A stretch of 55,453 nucleotides of DNA from an uncultured Acetatifactor sp. GTDB taxonomy: Bacteria > Bacillota > Clostridia > Lachnospirales > Lachnospiraceae. Location of the stretch: the NCBI GenBank assembly GCA_947630715.1, contig CANRIP010000016.1, positions 1 through 55,453 on the forward strand, given 5' to 3'. The translations under genes and the position numbers were made by a program. Below, in pieces: positions 16,322 to 24,547 of the stretch; position 1 is the first letter of the stretch; each line of letters starts with the position of its first letter. The notes below the pieces were generated by a model, which was not told where the DNA came from, searched no databases, and was given only the letters and a program-made list of their open reading frames with translations.

Positions 16322-16368
16322 GGGAGCGCCGCCCCATAACGAAAAAACCGTTATGAAACAGCGCTCCC
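16322..16368. repeat. nested perfect inverted repeat
   Basis: The outer arms GGGAGCGC/GCGCTCCC (16322-16329, 16361-16368) enclose the inner arms CATAACG/CGTTATG (16335-16341, 16349-16355), with a symmetric 5x5 internal loop and a loop rich in A (plus) or T (minus). There is no T-tract after the outer stem on either strand, so it is not a standard terminator, although it lies 75 bp after the repeat-protein stop. Confidence 0.6.
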
Positions 16369-16442
16369 TCTTTCCGCATTTCCTTTCAGCCCGGCAGTTC
16401 CTCAGCCGGATTTTCAATTGTCTGACTGTCTGACCGGATCCG

Positions 16443-17789
16443 TTACTGTGTTTTCACGGAACCGTCCGCGTTGTAATAGATTTCTTTTGTTATATTTCCA
16501 TTTGCATCGTACTCATATACAACGTGAATGGTGTCATCCGCGTTGTAGCTGGTTACTTTTGTTTGATTTCCGTTCACATCGTACTCAACTACATAATAAT
16601 AATCGACAGTGCCATCTGCCTTGTAGATGATTCCTTTTGTACTATTTCCGTTTGCATCGCACTCCTCGACAAAATAACCATCAACAGTGCCATCTGCCTT
16701 GTAGATGGGACTGCTTGTTTTTATCTTATTTCCATTCGTATCGTACTCATTTACAGAGATAATGGTGCCATCTGCGTTGTAGTTGGTTACTTTTGTTTGA
16801 TTTCCGTTCGTATCGTACTCATCTACCCAATGACCACCGACAGTGCCATCTGTGTTGTAGTAGAAGGAGTTTGTTTTTGTCTTATTTCCGTTTGTATCGT
16901 ACTCATTTACACAATAAAAATAGACGGTGCCATCTGTGCGGTAATAGGTTGATTTTGTAAGACCGTATGCATCATACTCATATACACCATAAGTATAGAC
17001 CGCATCATCACTTCCATGCCGCTCCTGAGTTTTCTTGACAAGTTTCCCCGCAGCATCATATTCGTATGTATAAGTTGCAAAATAGCTGTCATCCTTTGTG
17101 TTGTAAACGTCTACTTTCACATAGTTGCCATTGGCATCATATTCGCGGCAAATACCATAAAACTGATCTCCATCATAAGCTCCATCAACATCAAACGCCT
17201 CAATTCTTTCCGATTTCTGCTGTGTCCCAGACTGCTGCGTTTCCTCCTGTCTGCTTGCCGCCTTTCTGATCTCCTCCTGTACGACTTTCTCGGATCTGGC
17301 CTCCCGGTTCTCAGTCTTGCCGTAGGTCTGGTAATGCTTGTAAAGAGACAGCACATTATCTCCAAAAGCTGCCTTCAGATCAGGATATCTCTCCGCGTAA
17401 TCCAGCGCGTCAAAGCCCGTCCCCGTGTTCCTTCTCTCGAAAGCGCCATAGGTCAGGTAGTGCTCCACATAAGCGTCCCAGTCATCGCCAAAAGCAGCCG
17501 CCAGATCCGGATACATCTCCCGGTACTTCACCACATCCAGCAGCCCAAAACTCTCCCTGCCCTCCTTGATGCCGTAGGTCAGGTAATGATTCAGGAGCGC
17601 CTTCTCATCGTCCCCGAAAGCCGCCTTCAGATCAGGGTACTTGTCTGCGTAAGCCTGTGTGTCAAACACATCCCCCAAGCCCGCCGCAAACGCCGCCGTA
17701 CCGCTGCCTAACAGCATGGCGCCGCTCAGCACCAGAGCCGCCGTCCCTCTGACCAGGGCTCTTTTTCCTTTCTCCGATTTTCTGTACAT
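16443..17789 (-). CDS. Secreted protein with three YPDLxxAFGDD modules and YD-like repeats
   Basis: A 448-residue exported protein. The signal peptide (about 1-36) has a KR-rich n-region, LVLSGAMLLGSGTAAFA and an AFA-type cleavage site. Residues 40-165 hold three 40-45 residue modules with the core YPDLxxAFGDD...HYLTYGxxExR, a motif seen in many bacterial exported proteins. Residues about 190-448 hold around nine copies of a 24-28 residue unit, EYDxNGNxTKxxxYxADGTV, resembling YD/RHS repeats. There is no LPXTG, SLH or choline-binding anchor. The start is set by AGGAGG before the ATG at 17789; an in-frame start at 17861 would put 24 residues before the signal. The repeat part is visibly AT-richer than its neighbours. 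It stands alone behind a perfect consensus promoter, so it is probably abundant. Function unknown; glycan or surface binding is a guess. Confidence 0.82.
   Translation of the reverse strand: MYRKSEKGKRALVRGTAALVLSGAMLLGSGTAAFAAGLGDVFDTQAYADKYPDLKAAFGDDEKALLNHYLTYGIKEGRESFGLLDVVKYREMYPDLAAAFGDDWDAYVEHYLTYGAFERRNTGTGFDALDYAERYPDLKAAFGDNVLSLYKHYQTYGKTENREARSEKVVQEEIRKAASRQEETQQSGTQQKSERIEAFDVDGAYDGDQFYGICREYDANGNYVKVDVYNTKDDSYFATYTYEYDAAGKLVKKTQERHGSDDAVYTYGVYEYDAYGLTKSTYYRTDGTVYFYCVNEYDTNGNKTKTNSFYYNTDGTVGGHWVDEYDTNGNQTKVTNYNADGTIISVNEYDTNGNKIKTSSPIYKADGTVDGYFVEECDANGNSTKGIIYKADGTVDYYYVVEYDVNGNQTKVTSYNADDTIHVVYEYDANGNITKEIYYNADGSVKTQ
16470..17150 (-). repeat. array of 72-84 bp coding repeats
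   Basis: A recurring GTACTCA/ATACTCA-type word (complement of the EYD codons) occurs at about 16509, 16581, 16659, 16743, 16815, 16899, 16974, 17058 and 17139. The intervals are 72, 78, 84, 72, 84, 75, 84 and 81 bp, all multiples of three, so copy number can change without a frameshift. Confidence 0.75.
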
Positions 17790-17875
17790 CGATTTTCCTC
17801 CTGTCTCCAAATATTGCCCGTATCCGGGTTCTCCGCCGGAAAACGATATGACGTTATTCATTTTCCGCCTTCAGC

Positions 17876-17904
17876 ATTATATCCTCCCCGAGTCACCCTG
17901 TCAA
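17876..17904 (-). promoter_or_regulatory. perfect consensus sigma-A promoter of the repeat protein
   Basis: TTGACA and TATAAT are exactly 17 bases apart on the minus strand, with a leader of about 80 nt to the ATG at 17789. It lies in the divergent intergenic region with the DUF3048 lipoprotein gene. Confidence 0.88.
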
Positions 17905-17990
17905 TCTTTTTCTCGGCCCGGGGGCATTTGCGCATCTGCCGTCAAACAACACCGCCGTTTCTAAAAAAATCTTAATTTTCCCCATCTATA

Positions 17991-18019
17991 ATGACGAACA
18001 TCGGCAAATATGATAAAAT
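17991..18019 (+). promoter_or_regulatory. candidate promoter of the DUF3048 lipoprotein gene
   Basis: ATGACG and TAAAAT are 17 bases apart on the plus strand, with TGA before the -10 (extended -10). A TATAAT at 17987-17992 is a second possible -10 but has no good -35. Confidence 0.5.
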
Positions 18020-18023
18020 AATT

Positions 18024-18063
18024 CGGCAGGCATCGATCCGGTTTTTCAAAACCGCGCCTGCCG
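18024..18063 (+). promoter_or_regulatory. leader stem-loop upstream of the DUF3048 gene
   Basis: The outer arms CGGCAGGC (18024-18031) and GCCTGCCG (18056-18063) enclose the inner arms CGGTTTT (18039-18045) and AAAACCG (18048-18054). It starts about where transcription should begin and ends 55 bp before the ATG. No T-run follows, so a 5' stabilising or regulatory structure is more likely than a terminator. Confidence 0.5.
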
Positions 18064-18118
18064 GGCATGGTTATCACACTGACCGCTGCGATCAAAAATG
18101 AGAAATGGGAGACTGCTC

Positions 18119-19282
18119 ATGAGAAAGAAAAAACTGCTGCCGGCGCTTGCCGCTTTCCTGCTGATCCTCAGTTGCGCCTGCGGACCGGCCAATCCTTTGG
18201 GCGGCCCGGATCCCACCGTTTCACCGGCGGCGGATTCCGGACAGGATCACGATACACAGAACGATACGTCGCAGACGGATCTTCCCGGCAGCACGGAGGA
18301 ACCCGACAGCGACGTCCCTCCCCGGGAGGGCATGATGCGCAGCCGGCTCACCAACGAATGGGTGGACGCGGATACGGCTATGACCCGTCCCATCGCGGTC
18401 ATTATCCCCAACGAGGCCAACGCGGCCCCTCAGTACAATCTTTCCGAAGCATCCGTTATTTATGAGGCCAACGTGGAAAAGCGGATTTCGCGGCTGATGG
18501 CGGTTTATGAGGACTGGGAGGATTTAAACATCATCGGAAACATCCGCAGTCTGCGCACCTATTTTGCCTACTGGGCCTTTGAGTGGGACGCCTTTCTGGT
18601 ACACAGCGGCGGGCCTTACTTTGTGGACGAGCTGCTGGCGGATCCCAACACCCAAAACGTCAATGACCACCTGGGAACGGACACGGAAGCATTTTACAGG
18701 GACAGCTCCCGTCCTATGCCCCACAATCTCTACGCCACCGGCCAGGGCATTCTGAAGGTAGTGACAAACAAGGGATATCCCCTTTCCTACCGGGGGCTGG
18801 CCGACCAAAGCCATTACCGCTTTTCCGGCCCTTCCTCCCCAAACGTCTTAAGCCAGTACGGCGATGACGCCAAAAGCGCGGTGTATATCGACATGTCCGG
18901 CTGTTATCCCCTGACCCGCTGCTACTTTGAATACGAGGAAAACGACGGGCTTTATTACCGTTACCAGTATCTCTCCGGCGGCGAGGACGGCCCTCATGTG
19001 GACGGGGAAACAGGCCGGCAGCTTTCCTTTAAGAATATCCTGGTGCAATATGTGGATTACCAGGAGCTGGGCGAGGAAGGCTATCTGGAATTTGCCTGTC
19101 AGGATGAAGGCCGGGAGGGCTGGTTTTTTACCAACGGCAAAGGCATCCACATCACCTGGGAAAAGGACTCCGATTACGGCGCCACCCGGTATTATGACGA
19201 TTACGGCAATGAAATCGCCCTGAACACAGGAAAGACCATGGTATGTATCGTCCTGGAGGGAGATAACTTTACCTTCCGATGA
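18119..19282 (+). CDS. DUF3048 domain lipoprotein (YerB-like)
   Basis: A 387-residue lipoprotein and the only plus-strand gene here. MRKKKLLPALAAFLLILSCACG is a signal II peptide with Cys near residues 19-21. A Pro/Asp/Ser/Thr-rich linker follows to about residue 65. The DUF3048 domain begins LTNEWVDADTAMTRPIAVIIPNEANAAPQYNLSEASVIYEANVEKRISRLMAVYED and continues with IRSLRTYFAYWAFEWDAFLVHSGG. The C-terminal region (about 230-387) matches the second part of YerB-type proteins. The ATG at 18119 is preferred over 18098 because GGGAG lies seven bases upstream. The biochemical role of YerB proteins is not established to my knowledge. It is divergent from the repeat protein and convergent with ptsH. 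Confidence 0.85.
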   Translation: MRKKKLLPALAAFLLILSCACGPANPLGGPDPTVSPAADSGQDHDTQNDTSQTDLPGSTEEPDSDVPPREGMMRSRLTNEWVDADTAMTRPIAVIIPNEANAAPQYNLSEASVIYEANVEKRISRLMAVYEDWEDLNIIGNIRSLRTYFAYWAFEWDAFLVHSGGPYFVDELLADPNTQNVNDHLGTDTEAFYRDSSRPMPHNLYATGQGILKVVTNKGYPLSYRGLADQSHYRFSGPSSPNVLSQYGDDAKSAVYIDMSGCYPLTRCYFEYEENDGLYYRYQYLSGGEDGPHVDGETGRQLSFKNILVQYVDYQELGEEGYLEFACQDEGREGWFFTNGKGIHITWEKDSDYGATRYYDDYGNEIALNTGKTMVCIVLEGDNFTFR

Positions 19283-19334
19283 TGAGGGGCGCCGGTTTCC
19301 TACGAAACGCCTCTCCCCAGGGCTGCGCGGGACA

Positions 19335-19366
19335 TAAAAAACGGGATCCCTTTCCAGGTATCCCGC
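19335..19366 (-). terminator. terminator of ptsH
   Basis: The minus strand reads CGGGAT-acctggaaagg-GATCCCGTTTTTT. It lies 23 bp after the HPr stop and between convergent genes; the plus-strand reading has a weaker T-rich tail and may also serve the DUF3048 gene. Confidence 0.82.
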
Positions 19367-19388
19367 TTTCTTATCTTGTTTATCTTTC

Positions 19389-19652
19389 TTATTCTCCCAA
19401 TCCGTTTTCCACTGCCTGTACCAGCGTTTTCAGCGCTTCCTGCTCGTCCTCCCCCTGACAGACAAGCTCGATCTCATCGCCGCATTTTACGCAGGCCCCC
19501 AGAACGCTTAACACGCTCTTGGCGTTTGCGGTGTTGTCTTTAAACGAGAATGTGATCAGAGACTTAAACTGCATCGCCTCTTTACACAGGATACCCGCCG
19601 GCCGCAGATGAAGACCGGTCGGATTTTTGATGACCACTTTCTGACTTACCAT
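19389..19652 (-). CDS. ptsH: HPr family phosphocarrier protein
   Basis: An 87-residue HPr. KNPTGLHLRPAGILCKEA contains the active-site His (residue 15 region) that accepts phosphate from PEP and enzyme I, and NAKSVLSVLGA holds the Ser that HPr kinase modifies in Firmicutes. The residue after the His is Leu, where most HPr proteins have Ala. The ATG at 19652 has GAGGAAGG eight bases upstream; the in-frame upstream start lacks support. It follows glmM but has its own promoter-like element and terminator. Role: sugar PTS phosphotransfer and, if Ser is phosphorylated, carbon catabolite control with CcpA. The His makes it a true HPr rather than Crh. Confidence 0.93.
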   Translation of the reverse strand: MVSQKVVIKNPTGLHLRPAGILCKEAMQFKSLITFSFKDNTANAKSVLSVLGACVKCGDEIELVCQGEDEQEALKTLVQAVENGLGE

Positions 19653-19706
19653 ACTCCATACCTTCCTCTGAATAGAATCCCCTGTTTTACGGTTTCCCAC
19701 ATGCTT

Positions 19707-19735
19707 ACTGTATCATGATTGGAACCGAATTACAA
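19707..19735 (-). promoter_or_regulatory. candidate promoter of ptsH
   Basis: TTGTAA and TACAGT are 17 bases apart on the minus strand, about 50 bp before the HPr ATG and just after the end of glmM. Confidence 0.4.
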
Positions 19736-19783
19736 GCTAATTTGACAAAACCGGCCTTCCCACCGGCAAAAGAACAAGCTGTC

Positions 19784-21133
19784 TCAGAACATCACATCCT
19801 GAATCAAGTTGGCGAGCCTGGCGGCTTCCTCCTGAATCACCTTCTGATCCTTCCCCTCGATCATCACCCGCACCAGCGGCTCCGTCCCGGAAGGCCGGAT
19901 CAATACCCTTCCCTGGCCGGCAAATTTTTTCTCCAGTTCCTGAATTGCCTCCACAATCACCGGGTATTCCATGTACCGGTTCTTTTTGTCGTCGGCCACC
20001 TTCGCGTTGACCAGGGCCTGGGGCAGCACCTCCATGATCTGGGCCAACTGGGAAAGCTTCTTCCCGGTTTCCACCATCACCTGGAGAAGATGCAGGGCGC
20101 TGAGCAGTCCGTCCCCGGTGGTGTTTTCGTCCAGGAAAATAATGTGTCCGGACTGTTCTCCCCCCAGGCTTGCACCGATCTCCTTCATGCGTTCCAGCAC
20201 ATACCTGTCGCCCACCTTGGTCTGCTCTATGGTAATGCCGTTCTTTTCACCCATGAGAAAGAATCCCAGATTGCTCATGACCGTAGCCACAATGGTGTCT
20301 TTTTTCAGCTTGCCCCGGCGTTTCATGTCATTCCCCACGATGGCCATGATCTGATCCCCGTCCACGATCCTGCCGTTTTCGTCCACCGCAAGCAGTCTGT
20401 CCGCGTCCCCATCGAAAGCGAGCCCTATGTCGGCCTTTTCATAGACCACCCGGGCCTGTAATTCCTCCATATGGGTGGAGCCGCAACTGGAGTTGATGTT
20501 GGTGCCGTCCGGGTTATTGTGGATGGCCACCACGTTTCCGCCCAGCTCCTTGAGGGCTTCCACGGAGGTGTAAAAGGACGCTCCCTCCGCGCAGTCCACC
20601 ACGATCTTCAGGCCGGTCAGATCCACGGGAACCGCCTTAACCGAGTGGTTGATATACTCCTCTCTGGCGTCGGTGCGGTATTTTACTTTTCCCACGCCGG
20701 GGCCGGTGGGGAACTTGATGCCGGGCATATCCTCCCGGATCAGCCGCTCGATCTCATCCTCCAGCGCGTCAGGCAGCTTATAGCCGTTGCCGTCAAAAAA
20801 CTTGATCCCGTTGAATTCCACCGGGTTGTGAGACGCGGAGATCACCACTCCCGCGTCCACACGGTATTTCTGGGTCAGATACGCCACTGCGGGCGTGGGG
20901 ATCACTCCCACATAGACGCAGTTGGCTCCCACGGAGCAAGCGCCCGCCATCAGGGCGTTTGCCAGCATATCCCCGGAAATACGGGTATCGCACCCCACCA
21001 TAATGGTGGGCTTGTGGGCTTTTTCTTTGGTCAGTACATACGCTCCCACCTGCCCCAACTGCATTGCCAGAGCCGGCGTCAGATCCTCGTTGGCGATTCC
21101 CCTGATTCCGTCCGTTCCAAATAATCTTGCCAT
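19784..21133 (-). CDS. glmM: Phosphoglucosamine mutase
   Basis: A 449-residue GlmM of standard length. MARLFGTDGIRG is the family N-terminus. ISASHNPVEFNGIKFF near residue 100 holds the phosphoserine. DGDADRLLAVDE near residue 240 is the Mg-binding loop, and RPSGTEPLVRVMIEG near residue 410 is the phosphate-binding loop. It converts glucosamine-6-phosphate to glucosamine-1-phosphate for UDP-GlcNAc, hence peptidoglycan and surface glycan. It directly follows cdaR (TGA six bases before the ATG), the conserved cdaA-cdaR-glmM order in which the mutase can bind and restrain CdaA in studied Firmicutes. A weak CCGG...CCGG hairpin with TTTT follows the stop. Confidence 0.97.
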   Translation of the reverse strand: MARLFGTDGIRGIANEDLTPALAMQLGQVGAYVLTKEKAHKPTIMVGCDTRISGDMLANALMAGACSVGANCVYVGVIPTPAVAYLTQKYRVDAGVVISASHNPVEFNGIKFFDGNGYKLPDALEDEIERLIREDMPGIKFPTGPGVGKVKYRTDAREEYINHSVKAVPVDLTGLKIVVDCAEGASFYTSVEALKELGGNVVAIHNNPDGTNINSSCGSTHMEELQARVVYEKADIGLAFDGDADRLLAVDENGRIVDGDQIMAIVGNDMKRRGKLKKDTIVATVMSNLGFFLMGEKNGITIEQTKVGDRYVLERMKEIGASLGGEQSGHIIFLDENTTGDGLLSALHLLQVMVETGKKLSQLAQIMEVLPQALVNAKVADDKKNRYMEYPVIVEAIQELEKKFAGQGRVLIRPSGTEPLVRVMIEGKDQKVIQEEAARLANLIQDVMF

Positions 21134-21139
21134 GGCTTG

Positions 21140-22423
21140 TCACACATCCTCCAGGTTTTCAATTTCTATCTCAATTTCCACTGTATTTACCGCTCTGATT
21201 CCCTGCGGAATGTTGAAGGAAACCGGCACATGGTAAATTCCCGGGTTCAGCTCCTCCATCTGCTGTTCCTCCATCCACGCCGCCAGGTCAACCGTGCCGG
21301 AGATCGCAGGCAATGCCTCCAGCTCCTGAACCACCGATTCCTGGCCGGTCACCGTAAGCCGGTAGGGAGTCCCGTCCCCCGCCCGGACGGCCCTGAGGCC
21401 GGCCGGCACATTGATAATGCCGATGCTTTCAGGGGCTACGTCAAAGGTCTGCTCCACCTCCGGCTCCACATACACCGTAGCGGTCACGGTTCCGTTATAG
21501 GAGCTGTCGGCAAATCTCACCCCCGCCTCCGAAAGAATCCCGCGGATATTGATGCTTTTTACCACGTTGGAATCCGCGCCTGTAATGTCCATTTCCTCAG
21601 CCGGAATTTCAATGGCGTCAATGTTACTCAGATCCGAAACGGTTCCCGCGATCATCACGGACGCCGGGTCGCAGCGCACCTCTCCCGTGGTCAGGAAACC
21701 GTCCGCGGGCTCTCCCGCATAATGCAGGAGCACGGGCACTTCCTTGGTGGCCAGCACCTCCACCTTCATCCGCACATTATTCACGCTTTTAGTCAGGCCG
21801 GGATGATCGATGAGATTTCCCTCCCCGTCATACAAAAGCACCTCTACGTTGGCGGTGACGTCCGCCGTTGCGCCGCTGACGTCCATTTCCAGACGCGCCT
21901 TGCTGATCTGGCTTACCACGGATTCCGGCCCCGTCACCTCGATTCTGTTCTGATCCTGCTGAACGCCGGCGACTATGTAGCCTTCCGCCACTTCCCCTAT
22001 GATCTGGTTGCCAACGGGAAGCCACCGGGTCGTCCGATCTTCCACATTCAGGCGCACCACGTCCGGATTCCCCCGGATATCATCCACGGAATCTCCGTTC
22101 TGAAGGGAAAAGGTGATGGCAATGGTATTGATTTCCGTCAGCTTGCTCATATCGGCCACAGCCAAAATATCCGAGGCGCTCAGATCGTCGATGACGCTGC
22201 CCGGGGCGCGGACGGTAACGCTCACCGTGTCGGTATTGTCCAGCACCTCATATACCTTTTCCTCCTGATCCAGCAGCTCGGTATTTGTCAGGATCACCGG
22301 AATGCCCCGGAAGGTTTTGTTTTCCGCCGGATCGCCAAACTGTTTCACAAACAGCCACAAAAGGTAGGCCAACACCAGAGATCCCAGCTTAAGACCCCAG
22401 TTATGAAATATCTTTTTCTTCAT
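21140..22423 (-). CDS. cdaR: CdaR, YbbR-domain regulator of diadenylate cyclase
   Basis: A 427-residue protein with a short cytoplasmic start, one membrane helix (WGLKLGSLVLAYLLWLFV, about residues 9-26) and then about four extracellular YbbR repeats. Each repeat holds a P-V-...-V-x-G pattern, such as PVLLHYAGEPADGFLT and ...VEVTGPESVVSQI. It controls CdaA, the membrane cyclase encoded one base upstream. Its ATG follows GGGG five bases away. The name should not be confused with the PucR-family sugar diacid regulators, also called CdaR, one of which is at 50406-51491. Confidence 0.95.
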   Translation of the reverse strand: MKKKIFHNWGLKLGSLVLAYLLWLFVKQFGDPAENKTFRGIPVILTNTELLDQEEKVYEVLDNTDTVSVTVRAPGSVIDDLSASDILAVADMSKLTEINTIAITFSLQNGDSVDDIRGNPDVVRLNVEDRTTRWLPVGNQIIGEVAEGYIVAGVQQDQNRIEVTGPESVVSQISKARLEMDVSGATADVTANVEVLLYDGEGNLIDHPGLTKSVNNVRMKVEVLATKEVPVLLHYAGEPADGFLTTGEVRCDPASVMIAGTVSDLSNIDAIEIPAEEMDITGADSNVVKSINIRGILSEAGVRFADSSYNGTVTATVYVEPEVEQTFDVAPESIGIINVPAGLRAVRAGDGTPYRLTVTGQESVVQELEALPAISGTVDLAAWMEEQQMEELNPGIYHVPVSFNIPQGIRAVNTVEIEIEIENLEDV

Positions 22424-22424
22424 A

Positions 22425-23318
22425 TTAACCCCTGACCCTGCGCCTTCCTATCCACTTACGTTTCACTTTCGTCTTTTCATCCCGGCCCTTGTTCCCCAGC
22501 ATGGCCTGGAGCCTTTCCCTGAGCTGGTCGGCGCTTAAGTTCCGGTACAACTGTCCGGAGCTGGCGGCGCTGATCTTCCCCGTCTCCTCGGAGACGATCA
22601 CCGTCAGGGAGTCCGTCACCTCGGAAATCCCCACGCCCGCTCTGTGCCGAGTCCCAAGCTCCTTGCTCAGATCCAGGTTGTCGGACAGGGGCAGATAACA
22701 GGTGGCAGACGTCACCCGGTTGCCCCGGATAATCACGGCTCCGTCATGGAGGGGCGTGTTATGTTCAAAAATGTTGATTAACAACTGGCTGGAAACGATG
22801 GCGTCCACATCGATGCCGGTGCGCTCATATTCCTTCAGGGACTCCTTCTGCTCGATCACAATCAGCGCCCCCGTCCGCGCTTTTCCCATTTCCGTACACG
22901 CCTTCACAATCTCGTTGATGGTCTTCTCGGAAAAAATCTCCTGGCTCCTGTCCCCGGAGTCCGCAAAGATCATGGACGGCAGGAAGTTGCGCCGCCCCAG
23001 ATTTTCCAGCGCATGCCTTAACTCCGGCTGGAGGACCACAAGCAGCGCGATCACCGCAAAGCTCAGCACATTCTGGGCCAGCCACATAATCGTGCTCATA
23101 TCCATGAGAAAAGCCAGAAGCAGAAATACGCAGATGACAATCAGGCCCCGCAGCAAAAGCCACGCCCGCGTCGCCTTCACCCAGACCAGGATATAATACA
23201 CCAGAAATGCGATAATAATGATTTCCACATAATCGTAGATATCCATCGTAGTTCCGTAATACATGGAACTTTTCAGGAAATCCTGCATTCTTTCCACAAT
23301 CGCGTCAAACCACTGCAT
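22425..23318 (-). CDS. cdaA: Diadenylate cyclase CdaA
   Basis: A 297-residue CdaA-type cyclase making c-di-AMP from two ATP. Three membrane helices lie in residues 15-90, and the DAC domain covers about 110-260. LHDGAVIIRG near residue 190 holds the catalytic DGA motif, and GTRHRAGVGISE near residue 226 holds the RHR motif; both are intact. The C-terminus is short and very basic (KGRDEKTKVKRKWIGRRRVRG). c-di-AMP controls potassium and osmolyte uptake and so turgor and wall stress. It ends one base before cdaR. The preceding gene is an unnamed membrane protein 35 bp away. Confidence 0.97.
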   Translation of the reverse strand: MQWFDAIVERMQDFLKSSMYYGTTMDIYDYVEIIIIAFLVYYILVWVKATRAWLLLRGLIVICVFLLLAFLMDMSTIMWLAQNVLSFAVIALLVVLQPELRHALENLGRRNFLPSMIFADSGDRSQEIFSEKTINEIVKACTEMGKARTGALIVIEQKESLKEYERTGIDVDAIVSSQLLINIFEHNTPLHDGAVIIRGNRVTSATCYLPLSDNLDLSKELGTRHRAGVGISEVTDSLTVIVSEETGKISAASSGQLYRNLSADQLRERLQAMLGNKGRDEKTKVKRKWIGRRRVRG

Positions 23319-23353
23319 TGAATTCCAACCTGCTTTTCCCTGATTTTTCCTGC

Positions 23354-24517
23354 TTATAACAGTTCGTCAAAATCCACCGAATCTTCATCTCCCTGAGCGT
23401 CCGTGCTGCCGATGGTGACGCTGCGGCCTCCTCTGTAATCCCCTGTCCGGCCGGAGCGGGAGCTTCCGTAGCCCCTTCGGTCCGTTCCGGCGGTTCTCTC
23501 GGTGGTGACCCTGCGGCCGGAGCCATTTCTCTGGCCCTGGACGGACCGGCCCTGAGAACCGGCGTTTCTTCCCCCGGATACGTTCCTGGCATGCCGGGTA
23601 TTGATCTGCTTCACCGTTCTGGTGGACATGGCAACCGTCATCTTGGGAACCGCTTTCACATAATAATAGTATTCGTCATCCTCAAACTGTACCTTCTCGG
23701 TTCTGCTGTAATCCACGCAGAATCGGAAAAATTCCAGAACCTTCGCCACCGCCAGAGCAAGAAGGGAGCCCAGCAGCAGACCCGGAACGGAAATATTGAT
23801 ATCATACATCAGATCTCCGATCAAAAGGATCATCACGTCGATCAGCGCGCCGGACACCATAGCGATGGTCCAGGCGTGATCCACGGACAGCCGGCGGATC
23901 AGGTACACCGCCAGCGTGGTGATCCCCAAGGCGGCGATCAGCACCATCATTTCCCTGTTTCCGACCAGGCCGTCCAGCATCAGCCGGATCTTGTCAAGAA
24001 CCGCATCACTTCCCAGGGTGCCGACAGCCTGGGCGTTTTCCGCTACGGTCCGCATCAGGTAATAAGACGCGGTGCCGCAGATCACCCATACCACGGCGCC
24101 GGGCCCGCACATCAGCCCTACCGCGATCGGTACGATATAAGGCACATGGGCGGCAAACAGCAGCGCCGTTATCACCGCCACCAGAGAATCTCCAACCCCA
24201 AACCGGATGAACAGAAGAAACATCAGAAGATACACGCACAGCCCCACCAGGGCCACCTCCATGGACAGCGCATACATGTGAAACAGGCTGAACAGCACTC
24301 CGAAAAACACGATGGCGCCCACAGGCAGGAACGAACAGGCCAAAGCCACTATCAGCACAATGGCCATGTTGTCCAGCCTGAGCATATAGCCCAGCCCGGA
24401 ATTCACAGCAGTAAGCGTCACAAAAGCCAGGAGAAACTTTACCAGCGGGAAAAGAAACGCCTCATATCTGCTGTAAAACAATTTTAATTTTTCTCTCAAT
24501 TCCAATAAGTCGGTCAT
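23354..24517 (-). CDS. Polytopic membrane protein with an Arg/Gly-rich disordered tail
   Basis: A 387-residue protein that I do not recognise. About nine hydrophobic segments fill residues 15-270, including FPLVKFLLAFVTLTAVNSGLGYM and VPYIVPIAVGLMCGPGAVVWV; the layout recalls the N-terminal membrane part of SpoIIE, but there is no phosphatase domain. A cytoplasmic segment with EDDEYYYYVKAVPKMTVAMSTRTVKQIN follows. The last 75 residues are Arg, Gly, Ser, Thr-rich (GGRNAGSQGRS, RRGYGSSRSGRTGD) and end in acidic DSVDFDELL. I prefer the ATG at 24517; GTG at 24544 is possible. It sits directly before cdaA in the same direction, so a link with c-di-AMP or envelope sensing is plausible but inferred. 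Confidence 0.7.
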   Translation of the reverse strand: MTDLLELREKLKLFYSRYEAFLFPLVKFLLAFVTLTAVNSGLGYMLRLDNMAIVLIVALACSFLPVGAIVFFGVLFSLFHMYALSMEVALVGLCVYLLMFLLFIRFGVGDSLVAVITALLFAAHVPYIVPIAVGLMCGPGAVVWVICGTASYYLMRTVAENAQAVGTLGSDAVLDKIRLMLDGLVGNREMMVLIAALGITTLAVYLIRRLSVDHAWTIAMVSGALIDVMILLIGDLMYDINISVPGLLLGSLLALAVAKVLEFFRFCVDYSRTEKVQFEDDEYYYYVKAVPKMTVAMSTRTVKQINTRHARNVSGGRNAGSQGRSVQGQRNGSGRRVTTERTAGTDRRGYGSSRSGRTGDYRGGRSVTIGSTDAQGDEDSVDFDELL

Positions 24518-24547
24518 AAAGATTTTCCAGCCTTTCCATAACACCTG

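Noticed and set aside
16470..17150. CRISPR-like array
   Set aside because: The repeats are degenerate, 72-84 bp apart in multiples of three, and lie in frame in a coding sequence with signal peptide; there are no spacers and no cas genes.
19747..19770. Terminator after glmM
   Set aside because: The CCGG...CCGG stem is only four or five pairs with TTTTG, too weak to list as a feature, although it may have some effect.
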